From positions 1-64,000 of the forward strand of contig CBIHON010000020.1 in NCBI GenBank assembly GCA_966211965.1: DNA of 64,000 bases, written 5' to 3'. The notes below the pieces were generated by a model. The model made no database searches, had not been told where the DNA came from, and saw only the letters and a list, made by a program, of their open reading frames with translations. This DNA comes from CBIHON01 sp966211965. GTDB taxonomy: Bacteria > Pseudomonadota > Gammaproteobacteria > Burkholderiales > Burkholderiaceae_D. The translations under genes were made by a program, and so were the position numbers. Position 1 is the first letter of the stretch; every line of letters begins with the position of its first letter. This document shows, in pieces, positions 22,819 through 30,148 of the stretch.

Positions 22819-24951
22819 ATGGAAATCAGCACTACCGGGATACAGATAAGAACCAATCGCCGCTGGCTGGCCAATGCGGTTGAGCTGGTATCGTCGATGC
22901 GCTTCGCGATCAGTTTGCTGACCTTGATTGCGATCGCCTCGACAATCGGCACGGTCATGAAGCAGAACGAGCCGATGACGAATTACGTAAATCAATTTGG
23001 CCCGTTCTGGTTCGAGGTATTCAGCAAGCTCGGTTTATACGCCGTGTATTCGGCGTGGTGGTTTTTGCTGATCATGGGCATTCTGGTTTTGTCGACTTCG
23101 CTATGCATCACGCGCAATGCGCCGAAGATGCTGAAAGACATGCGGAGCTGGCGCGAAAATGTGCGGGAGCAATCGCTGCGCAATTTTCATCACAATGCCG
23201 AGTGGACTGCGGCCGCATCGCGCCCGGTAATGACGCAACAATTGAGCGAGCGTCTTGGTGCCAGCGGTTACAGGACCAAGGTAGTCGAAAAGGACAATGC
23301 GACTCTGATTGCGGCCAGGCAAGGTGCGGCAAATAAATGGGGATACATTTTCGCGCACAGCGCCATCGTCATCATCTGCATTGGTGGTTTGCTCGACTCT
23401 GATCTGCCGATTCGATTCCAACAATGGGTATATGGTAAAACGCCTTTCAATGGCAATGGCATCATTGCGCAGATACCGGCGCAGCATCGGCTAGGCTTGG
23501 ACAATCCGACCTTTCGCGGCAATACCATGATCCCCGAGGGCGGCAGCAGCAATACGGCGATTATTTCGCAGCAAAGCGGGGTGTTGATCCAGGATTTACC
23601 GTTTACGATTCAACTGAAAAAATTTGCCATCGAACATTACTCGACCGGCATGCCGAAATTGTTTGCCAGCGATGTCGTGATTACCGACCACGAGAACGGC
23701 AAGACGTTTTCCGCGACAATCAAGGTAAACGAACCGCTGATCTATAAGGGCATCGCGGTGTACCAATCCAGTTTCGAGGACGGCGGCAGCAAGCTGAAGC
23801 TGGCCGGTTATCCGATGATCGGCCCGCAAAATTATGCCTTCGACATCGCAGGCGAGGTCGGCAATTCCACCCCGCTCGGTAATGGCAAGGGAGCTGACTA
23901 TACCGTCGAGTGGTCGGGCTTTCGGCCTTTCAATGTCGAAAACCTGGCGCAAAACGGGCAGGACGTGCGTGCGGTCAATCCCAATAAAAGCTTCAATGAA
24001 AGTTTTTCAGAGGGGCTGGCCAAGCGCTTGGGCTCCGGGGCGAAAAGCGCGAACAGCAAGGATCTGAAAAATGTCGGCCCCAGTGTGCAGTACAAATTGC
24101 GTGACAAGACCGGCCAGGCGCGCGAATACCACAATTATATGCAGCCGATGCTGGTGGATGGCGCTTATGTGTTTCTGGCTGGGATGCGCGAATCGCCCGG
24201 CGAGCCTTTCCGCTATTTGCGCATTCCCGCAGACGACAACGATAGCGTGCAAGAATGGATGCGCCTGCGTGCTGCAGTCCTGAATCCGGAGTTGCGCGCG
24301 GAAGCGGCACAGCGCTATGCGCGGCGCGCGATGCCGGACACGCCTGACAGTGCGGACAAACTGCGCAGTCAGCTGCAGCAATCGGCGCTCAAAGGCCTGA
24401 CGATTTTTGCCGGCGACGAGAAGGAGGCCGGCTACGTCGCGGTGTCGAATTTCCTGAAAAAGATACCGGCTGCCGAACAGGAAAAAGCCGCGGATATTTT
24501 CATGAAAATCCTGAACGGGAGCTTGTGGGATTTGTGGCAGGCGGCGCGTGAAAAAGACGGTTTGAAAGCGATCGAGCCCGATGAAAAGCATGCGCGCTTT
24601 TTACAGCTCGGGACCAATGCGCTGGCCGATGCCTTCTTCTACGGCGCGCCGGTCTATCTGCAACTGAAAGGGTTCGACGAAGTCAAAGCCTCCGTTTTCC
24701 AGGTGACGCGTTCGCCGGGAAAAAACGTCGTCTACCTGGGCTGCCTGTTCCTGGTGATCGGCGTGTTTTCGATGTTTTACATTCGGGAGCGGCGGCTCTG
24801 GGTCTGGCTGCGTTCGGAAGCGAATGGAAGTTCGCATGCGCTGATGGCGTTAAGCGCGCAACGCAAGACGCTGGATTTTGAGAAGGAATTCGAGACGCTG
24901 AAGAGCCGCTTGATCCAAGCCGGATCGCATGTGCAGCAACCAGCTTCCTAA
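22819..24951 (+). CDS. resB: Cytochrome c biogenesis protein ResB (Ccs1, System II)
   Basis: Together with CcsA it carries heme across the membrane and attaches it to apocytochromes. The 710-residue product has hydrophobic spans near residues 28-45, 70-95 and 170-190, a large periplasmic region, and a final span near 645-665 (NVVYLGCLFLVIGVFSMFYI). This is the ResB topology. The sequence SSMRFAISLLTLIAIASTIG at the N-terminus is characteristic. ccsA follows after 48 bases. Confidence 0.95.
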   Translation: MEISTTGIQIRTNRRWLANAVELVSSMRFAISLLTLIAIASTIGTVMKQNEPMTNYVNQFGPFWFEVFSKLGLYAVYSAWWFLLIMGILVLSTSLCITRNAPKMLKDMRSWRENVREQSLRNFHHNAEWTAAASRPVMTQQLSERLGASGYRTKVVEKDNATLIAARQGAANKWGYIFAHSAIVIICIGGLLDSDLPIRFQQWVYGKTPFNGNGIIAQIPAQHRLGLDNPTFRGNTMIPEGGSSNTAIISQQSGVLIQDLPFTIQLKKFAIEHYSTGMPKLFASDVVITDHENGKTFSATIKVNEPLIYKGIAVYQSSFEDGGSKLKLAGYPMIGPQNYAFDIAGEVGNSTPLGNGKGADYTVEWSGFRPFNVENLAQNGQDVRAVNPNKSFNESFSEGLAKRLGSGAKSANSKDLKNVGPSVQYKLRDKTGQAREYHNYMQPMLVDGAYVFLAGMRESPGEPFRYLRIPADDNDSVQEWMRLRAAVLNPELRAEAAQRYARRAMPDTPDSADKLRSQLQQSALKGLTIFAGDEKEAGYVAVSNFLKKIPAAEQEKAADIFMKILNGSLWDLWQAAREKDGLKAIEPDEKHARFLQLGTNALADAFFYGAPVYLQLKGFDEVKASVFQVTRSPGKNVVYLGCLFLVIGVFSMFYIRERRLWVWLRSEANGSSHALMALSAQRKTLDFEKEFETLKSRLIQAGSHVQQPAS

Positions 24952-24999
24952 ACTATACTGAACTGCTCGGCTAGACGTCTGAAGATCGGGGAGAACACC

Positions 25000-26151
25000 A
25001 TGGAATTGACCCACACTCAAACTTATTCACCGCCGCCAGGCTTTTTCAAGCGCCTGAGCGTGCTGGACTGGTTGTATGCGCTTGCTTTGCTGGCGGCTTC
25101 GCTGTTCGCACTGAACCGCTTCGGCATCTATATGGATTACTACGAGAAAGCGATTCTCGTGCTGGCGGCGCCGACCTTTGCCTGGCTGGGCTGGCACTGG
25201 AAATCGGTGCGCTGGCTGATCGCCTTGCTGGCCGTTTTGGCCTTCGCGGCAATCGGACTGTATGGCGGTGTGCTCGACATGGCCAATAAGAAGTTCTTTC
25301 TCAAATACTTGCTGTCGAGTCAGTCCGCTATCCTCTGGATGAGCACCTTGGTCTTCCTGTCGACCTTGTTTTATTGGGGGGGATTGATTGTAAAGTCGGA
25401 TTTTGGCGGCTCGGTCGGCAACAAGCTCTGCTGGGCCGCAGTTGTGATGGGTTTTACCGGAATGCTGGTGCGCTGGTACGAGTCTTACCTGATTGGCGCC
25501 GATGTCGGACACATACCAATTTCGAACCTGTATGAAGTCTTCGTGTTGTTTTGCATGATCACTTCGCTGTTCTACCTATACTACGAACAACATTACACGA
25601 CCTATCAGCTTGGCCCTTTCGTTCTGCTGGTGATTTCTGCAGCGGTCGGCTTTCTGCTCTGGTACACGGTCAGCCGCGACGCGTCGGAAATTCAGCCGCT
25701 GGTGCCTGCCTTGCAAAGCTGGTGGATGAAAATCCATGTGCCGGCCAACTTTATTGGTTACGGTACTTTCGCCTTGGCAGCAATGGTGGCGGTAGCCTAC
25801 TTGTTGAAATCCAAGGGCATGATGGCAGAGCGCTTGCCTTCGCTGGAACTGTTGGATGACATGATGTATAAGGCGATTGCGGTCGGTTTCGCCTTTTTCA
25901 CGATTGCCACCATACTCGGCGCCTTATGGGCGGCCGAGGCCTGGGGCGGGTATTGGTCCTGGGACCCGAAAGAAACCTGGGCCCTGATCGTTTGGCTTAA
26001 CTACGCAGCGTGGCTGCATATGCGCCTGATGAAGGGCTTGCGCGGCCATATAGCCGCTTGGTGGGCGGTGACGGGCCTGCTGGTGACGACCTTTGCCTTT
26101 TTGGGCGTCAATATGTTCCTTTCAGGTTTGCATTCATACGGCCAGCTTTGA
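25000..26151 (+). CDS. ccsA: Cytochrome c biogenesis heme-handling protein CcsA/ResC (often named CcsB)
   Basis: A 383-residue polytopic protein with the tryptophan-rich WWD heme-binding segment WGGYWSWDPKETWALIVWLN near residue 307-326. Conserved histidines occur in the following and flanking helices (AAWLHMRLMKGLRGHIAAWW). With ResB it forms the System II synthetase; DsbD encoded upstream may supply reductant. It is the last gene before the inverted-repeat elements at 26206-26548. Confidence 0.94.
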   Translation: MELTHTQTYSPPPGFFKRLSVLDWLYALALLAASLFALNRFGIYMDYYEKAILVLAAPTFAWLGWHWKSVRWLIALLAVLAFAAIGLYGGVLDMANKKFFLKYLLSSQSAILWMSTLVFLSTLFYWGGLIVKSDFGGSVGNKLCWAAVVMGFTGMLVRWYESYLIGADVGHIPISNLYEVFVLFCMITSLFYLYYEQHYTTYQLGPFVLLVISAAVGFLLWYTVSRDASEIQPLVPALQSWWMKIHVPANFIGYGTFALAAMVAVAYLLKSKGMMAERLPSLELLDDMMYKAIAVGFAFFTIATILGALWAAEAWGGYWSWDPKETWALIVWLNYAAWLHMRLMKGLRGHIAAWWAVTGLLVTTFAFLGVNMFLSGLHSYGQL

Positions 26152-26210
26152 CGGATGCAGAGGGAAATTGTGGTGTTGGTGTAAGGTCAGGTTTGTTTGG
26201 CGAGACTAAG

Positions 26211-26543
26211 GGCTAGGGCAGCAATCAGGTAGAAAATTTTGCTGGCCGTTGCGGCGCGCACTGCTGCGTTGTCCCTCGCCAACAGTGCCCGTACTGCGTT
26301 GTGCCGTACGCCTTGTGCATGGCATCCCGCCACGACCGCCAAATTTTCTACCTGATTGCTGCTCTAGTGCTGAGACTCATAAATTTCGAAACATAAAAGT
26401 GTGCCTTGCGGCGCCCTACGTCGCCTCGCCGGCCGCGTTGGAATCCTCGCGATAGGCCGGCTATCGCGGCGGTTCGCGCCTGGTTTGGCGCAACAATTCA
26501 TCACTTTTATTTGTTTCCAGATTTATGAGTCTCAGCACTAGCC
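26211..26543. mobile_element. MITE-like element B (about 182 bp), interrupted by element A
   Basis: Perfect 23-bp terminal inverted repeats starting GGCTAGTGCTGAGACTCAT. The right copy is 26521-26543. The left copy is split into 26211-26216 and 26368-26384 by element A. A 5-bp direct repeat CTAAG flanks it at 26206-26210 and 26544-26548. Inside are an imperfect extension (GAAACA...AAAAGTG on both sides) and a central 8-bp hairpin CGCGATAG/CTATCGCG at 26448-26468. No ORF of credible quality is inside. Without element A and one CTAG the unit is 182 bp. Probably moved by a transposase encoded elsewhere. Confidence 0.8.
26217..26363. mobile_element. MITE-like element A (147 bp), inserted in element B
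   Basis: Terminal inverted repeats of 22 identical bp (26218-26239 and 26341-26362), outer sequence GCAGCAATCAGGTAGAAAAT. CTAG flanks it on both sides (26213-26216 and 26364-26367). Deleting the element with one CTAG restores an exact copy of the other end of element B, so CTAG behaves as a 4-bp target duplication. CTAG fits the YTAR target of IS5-family transposases, which suggests but does not prove the source of mobility. The 100-bp interior is GC-rich with the short direct repeat CTGCGTTGT and encodes nothing convincing. Confidence 0.8.
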
Positions 26544-26583
26544 CTAAGCTGTAACTCATCCCATCGTTTCTCATGGAGTAGCC

Positions 26584-27564
26584 ATGTTGATCAAGCGGAA
26601 TCCCAACGGCATCGATATCCCGTTTTCATCTGAAATCACGCCACGCGCGATTTTCGAATCGCGTCGCACTTTCATCAAGCAACTTGCTGTCGGTTCGATC
26701 ACGGGCAGCGCTTTGCTGGAAATTGTCGGACGTGAGGCTTTCGCCCAATCGTCGACTGCGCAAAAGCTGACTGCCAAACCCAACCCATCCTATGTGGTGA
26801 TGGATAAAACCACTGGCTACAAGGACGCCACGACCTACAATAATTTCTACGAATTCGGCACGGACAAATCCGACCCTGCGAAATATGCTGGCTCACTCCA
26901 AATTCGTCCGTGGACCGTGACGATCGAGGGCGAAGTCAAGAAGCCGATGACGCTCGATCTCGACAGCCTGTTGAAACTGGCGCCGCTGGAAGAGCGTATT
27001 TATCGCTTGCGCTGCGTCGAAGGCTGGTCGATGGTGATTCCGTGGATCGGCTATTCCTTCTCTGAGTTGATCAAGAAGGTCGAGCCGACCGGCAATGCGA
27101 AGTATGTCGAATTCATTTCGCTGGCAGACAAGAAGCAAATGCCGGGTGTGCGTAGCTCGGTTCTGGAGTGGCCGTATGTGGAAGGTTTGCGATTGGATGA
27201 AGCCAACCATCCTTTGGCCTTGCTGGCTCTCGGTATGTATGGCGAAGTGCTGCCGCGCCAGAATGGTGCGCCGGTGCGCATTGTCTTGCCTTGGAAGTAT
27301 GGCTTCAAGTCGGCTAAATCGATCGTCAAAATCCGTTTTACCAGAGATCAGCCGCGCACCGCATGGAACATCGCCGCGCCGCAGGAATACGGTTTTTATT
27401 CCAACGTTAATCCGGAAGTCGATCACCCGCGCTGGTCGCAGGCCAGCGAGCGCCGCATCGGCGAAGATGGACTGTTTGCAAAGAAGCGCAAAACCTTGAT
27501 GTTTAACGGTTATGGCGATGTTGCTCCGCTTTACCAAGGTATGGATCTGCGGAAGTTTTTTTAA
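26584..27564 (+). CDS. msrP: Periplasmic methionine sulfoxide reductase, molybdoenzyme subunit MsrP (YedY)
   Basis: Reduces protein methionine sulfoxide in the periplasm. The 326-residue precursor has a Tat signal with SRRTFIKQL at residues 26-34, so it is exported folded with its molybdopterin. The Mo-ligating cysteine is in RLRCVEGWSMVIPW near residue 144. The C-terminal part has the expected PWKYGFKSAKSI. A SD-like GGAGTAGCC precedes the ATG. The partner msrQ follows after 15 bases. Confidence 0.95.
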   Translation: MLIKRNPNGIDIPFSSEITPRAIFESRRTFIKQLAVGSITGSALLEIVGREAFAQSSTAQKLTAKPNPSYVVMDKTTGYKDATTYNNFYEFGTDKSDPAKYAGSLQIRPWTVTIEGEVKKPMTLDLDSLLKLAPLEERIYRLRCVEGWSMVIPWIGYSFSELIKKVEPTGNAKYVEFISLADKKQMPGVRSSVLEWPYVEGLRLDEANHPLALLALGMYGEVLPRQNGAPVRIVLPWKYGFKSAKSIVKIRFTRDQPRTAWNIAAPQEYGFYSNVNPEVDHPRWSQASERRIGEDGLFAKKRKTLMFNGYGDVAPLYQGMDLRKFF

Positions 27565-27579
27565 GCGAGGGGAAGGCAA

Positions 27580-28224
27580 ATGTCTCATCCCAGCCCCAAA
27601 CAATTCAAGCTGATCAAGGCGGCATTGTTTGCCGCCGCTTTGCTGCCGTTCCTGCGTTTGGTTTTGTTTGCGATGATTGACCGGCTTGGCGCCAATCCAG
27701 TTGAATTCATCACGCGCAATACCGGCGATTGGACGCTTTATTTCCTCTGCATCGTCTTGGCGGTAACGCCGCTGCGTCGCCTAAGCAAATGGAACTGGCT
27801 GGCCCAGCTGCGCCGGATGCTGGGTTTATATGCCTTCTTTTACGGCACGCTGCACTTCATGACTTTTCTGTGGTTCGATCATTCTTTTGATGTACAGGAA
27901 ATGTGGAAAGACGTGCTCAAGCGGCCATTCATCACTATTGGGTTCATCGCTTTCGTGATGCTGATTCCGCTTGCCGTTACCAGCACCAATGGCATGATCA
28001 AGCGCCTGGGGAGCAAGCGCTGGCAGTGGCTGCATCGCTTGGTTTATGCGATTGCGCCACTGGGTATTTTGCATTTCTGGTGGATGAAGGCCGGCAAACA
28101 CGATTTCGCCCAGCCCATGCTGTTCGGTGCCATTGTCGCCGCGCTGTTACTGTTGCGATTGTATTGGCGCTTGATGCTGGCGCGGGCCAATCATAAACGT
28201 CAAACGACCACGGCATCGGTTTGA
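27580..28224 (+). CDS. msrQ: Heme-binding membrane subunit MsrQ (YedZ)
   Basis: Inner-membrane cytochrome b-like protein that passes quinone-derived electrons to MsrP. The 214-residue product has about six hydrophobic spans and histidines typical of the ferric-reductase-like fold (FYGTLHFMTFLWFDHSF, WLHRLVYAIAPLGILHFWW). It is cotranscribed with msrP (15-base gap, GAGGGGAAGG site). Confidence 0.94.
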   Translation: MSHPSPKQFKLIKAALFAAALLPFLRLVLFAMIDRLGANPVEFITRNTGDWTLYFLCIVLAVTPLRRLSKWNWLAQLRRMLGLYAFFYGTLHFMTFLWFDHSFDVQEMWKDVLKRPFITIGFIAFVMLIPLAVTSTNGMIKRLGSKRWQWLHRLVYAIAPLGILHFWWMKAGKHDFAQPMLFGAIVAALLLLRLYWRLMLARANHKRQTTTASV

Positions 28225-28246
28225 CGTTTGCAAGCGTACCTTGCGC

Positions 28247-29530
28247 TCAAGGTAAAATCGATTCCAGCGCAAATAGGTCGTTTGCCGTTTCCCGCTTGCG
28301 GATCAGGTGCACGCGGTCGCCATCAACCATGACCTCAGCTGCGCGTCCGCGCGTGTTGTAGTTCGAGGCCATGGTCATGCCATAGGCACCAGCGGACATG
28401 ATTGCCAGCAGGTCGCCTTGCAATATCGCTAACGCACGCGAACGCGCCAGCCAGTCGCCCGATTCGCATACCGGGCCAACCACGTCATAGGTCTTGGCGG
28501 GCAGAGCGCGCCGCACAACGGCCTGCACGCCATGCCATGCTTCATACATCGCGGGACGCATCAGGTCATTCATCGCGGCGTCGACTACTGCAAAGTTTTT
28601 GGTGGCGCCATCCTTCAGGTACTGTACTTCAGTCAGCAGAATACCAGCGTTACCGACGATCGAACGGCCAGGTTCAAACAGCACCTTGATTGGTGTGCCA
28701 TGGTGTTTTTCTTTACGCCATGCATCGATCTTTGCGAACAGCCGTGCCAGGTAATCGCCGACGGCCACCGGCTTGTCGTCATCATAGGAGATCCCGATAC
28801 CACCGCCGATGTCGAGGTGATGCAGTTTGATGCCTTCCTGTTCCAGGATATCGATCAATTCAATTAACTTGTCGACCGCTTCGAGCAGCGGCGCATCATC
28901 CAGCAATTGTGAGCCGATGTGGCAATCGATGCCGACCACGTCAATATGGGGTAGGGCCGCTGCAATGCGATAGGTTCCCAGCGCATCTTCATAGGCGACA
29001 CCGAACTTGTTTTCCTTGAGCCCGGTGGAAATGTAGGGATGCGTCTTTGCATCCACGTTCGGATTTACGCGCAGGGAAATCGGCGCCCGTTTTCCCATGG
29101 CCCCAGCGACTTCGTTCAAGCGGTGCAATTCGGGAATCGACTCGACGTTAAAGCAGGAAATGTTGTGCGAAAGTGCCAGCCGCATTTCGTCCGCGGTTTT
29201 GCCGACACCGGAAAAAATCACCTTGCGCGGATCGCCGCCGGCAGCCAGTACGCGTAGCAGTTCGCCCCCGGAAACGATGTCGAAACCAGAGCCGAGCCGG
29301 TTCAGCAATTGCAATACTGCGAGATTGGAGTTGGACTTGACCGAATAGCAGATCAGCGCGCCATCCTCGCCGCGTCCATGCTTCTTGCAGGCGTTTGCGT
29401 ACGAGGAAAAATTTTCCACCAACGCCGCTTTCGAATAGACGTAAAGCGGACTGCCGAATTGCTTTGCAAGATTGGTCAAGGGGGTGGCTTCGGCATGCAA
29501 CTCGCCGTTTTGATATGAGAAATGCGACAT
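28247..29530 (-). CDS. lysA: Diaminopimelate decarboxylase
   Basis: PLP enzyme making L-lysine from meso-diaminopimelate. The 427-residue product has the PLP lysine in YSVKSNSNLAVL near residue 65, the Gly-rich phosphate-binding segment HLDIGGGIGISY near residue 240, and CESGDWLARSR near 357 supplying the active-site cysteine. It follows the small lipoprotein gene by 14 bases on the minus strand, the standard lptM-lysA order next to cyaY. Confidence 0.96.
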   Translation of the reverse strand: MSHFSYQNGELHAEATPLTNLAKQFGSPLYVYSKAALVENFSSYANACKKHGRGEDGALICYSVKSNSNLAVLQLLNRLGSGFDIVSGGELLRVLAAGGDPRKVIFSGVGKTADEMRLALSHNISCFNVESIPELHRLNEVAGAMGKRAPISLRVNPNVDAKTHPYISTGLKENKFGVAYEDALGTYRIAAALPHIDVVGIDCHIGSQLLDDAPLLEAVDKLIELIDILEQEGIKLHHLDIGGGIGISYDDDKPVAVGDYLARLFAKIDAWRKEKHHGTPIKVLFEPGRSIVGNAGILLTEVQYLKDGATKNFAVVDAAMNDLMRPAMYEAWHGVQAVVRRALPAKTYDVVGPVCESGDWLARSRALAILQGDLLAIMSAGAYGMTMASNYNTRGRAAEVMVDGDRVHLIRKRETANDLFALESILP

Positions 29531-29544
29531 GGTAAGAGACGAAA

Positions 29545-29739
29545 TTATTTGGTGGCCGGGACGCCGGCTGATGTAGGCGGTGCCGGTGTGGCCCGCGCGG
29601 GTTTAGTTGTGGAGTTCGCTGTTTCGGGTTTGCCAGGCAAATAAAGCGGTCCGCGCTGTCCGCAGGCGGCGAGTTGACTCATCAATATAGAAGCAGCGAC
29701 GATGGCGGCCAAACGAAAAAGAACAAATGGGAACTTCAC
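29545..29739 (-). CDS. lptM: Small LptM (YifL)-type lipoprotein
   Basis: A short lipoprotein: signal sequence, lipobox LAAC with the lipidated cysteine near residue 26, then GQRGPLYLP, the family signature, and a Pro/Thr/Ala-rich tail. In E. coli LptM assists LptD maturation. The start is uncertain: GTG at 29739 gives a compact signal peptide and 64 residues, while an ATG at 29781 would give 78 residues and touch the divergent cyaY start. It is upstream of lysA and probably cotranscribed with it. Confidence 0.8.
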   Translation of the reverse strand: MKFPFVLFRLAAIVAASILMSQLAACGQRGPLYLPGKPETANSTTKPARATPAPPTSAGVPATK

Positions 29740-29779
29740 GATTAGAATCACAGTTTTAAGAAACGCATTGGAGTGTAGC

Positions 29780-30115
29780 ATGACCGAAACCGAATTCCTG
29801 ACCCTTGCTGACAGAACCTTGACCGTGATCGAAGCGGCATTGGAAAGGGCAGGCGATGCCAGTGGGTTGGATGTGGAATGCAGCCGTAGCGGCAACGTAC
29901 TGGAAATTGAGTTCATCGATAACGGCTCAAAGATCATTGTCAACAGCCAAGCACCGATGCAGGAAATCTGGGTTGCCGCCAAGTTCGGGGGATTTCACTT
30001 CAAGCGCGATGCCGGGCGCTGGGTCAATACCCGTGACGGCTTTGAATTGTTTGCAGCCCTATCGCAGATGGTCAGCGCTCAGGGCGGCGTTGCGCTGGAG
30101 ATCAAGGAGGCTTGA
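29780..30115 (+). CDS. cyaY: Frataxin-like iron-sulfur assembly protein CyaY
   Basis: Iron-binding regulator of iron-sulfur cluster assembly. The 111-residue product begins MTETEFLTLADRTLTVIEAA and has the acidic first helix and the sheet segment QEIWVAAKFGGFHFKR with the conserved GGFHF-like core. The ATG at 29780 is preceded by GGAGTG; the longer upstream reading from 29702 lacks family similarity. Divergent from lptM-lysA and convergent with mrcA. Confidence 0.94.
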   Translation: MTETEFLTLADRTLTVIEAALERAGDASGLDVECSRSGNVLEIEFIDNGSKIIVNSQAPMQEIWVAAKFGGFHFKRDAGRWVNTRDGFELFAALSQMVSAQGGVALEIKEA

Positions 30116-30148
30116 GCCGACTTCGGCAGCAAGCAAGTCGGAGCGGCC

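Noticed and set aside
26249..26455. 68-codon + strand frame inside the inverted-repeat region
   Set aside because: It crosses the boundary between the two elements, lacks a ribosome-binding site and shows no domain; the region is better explained by the repeats.
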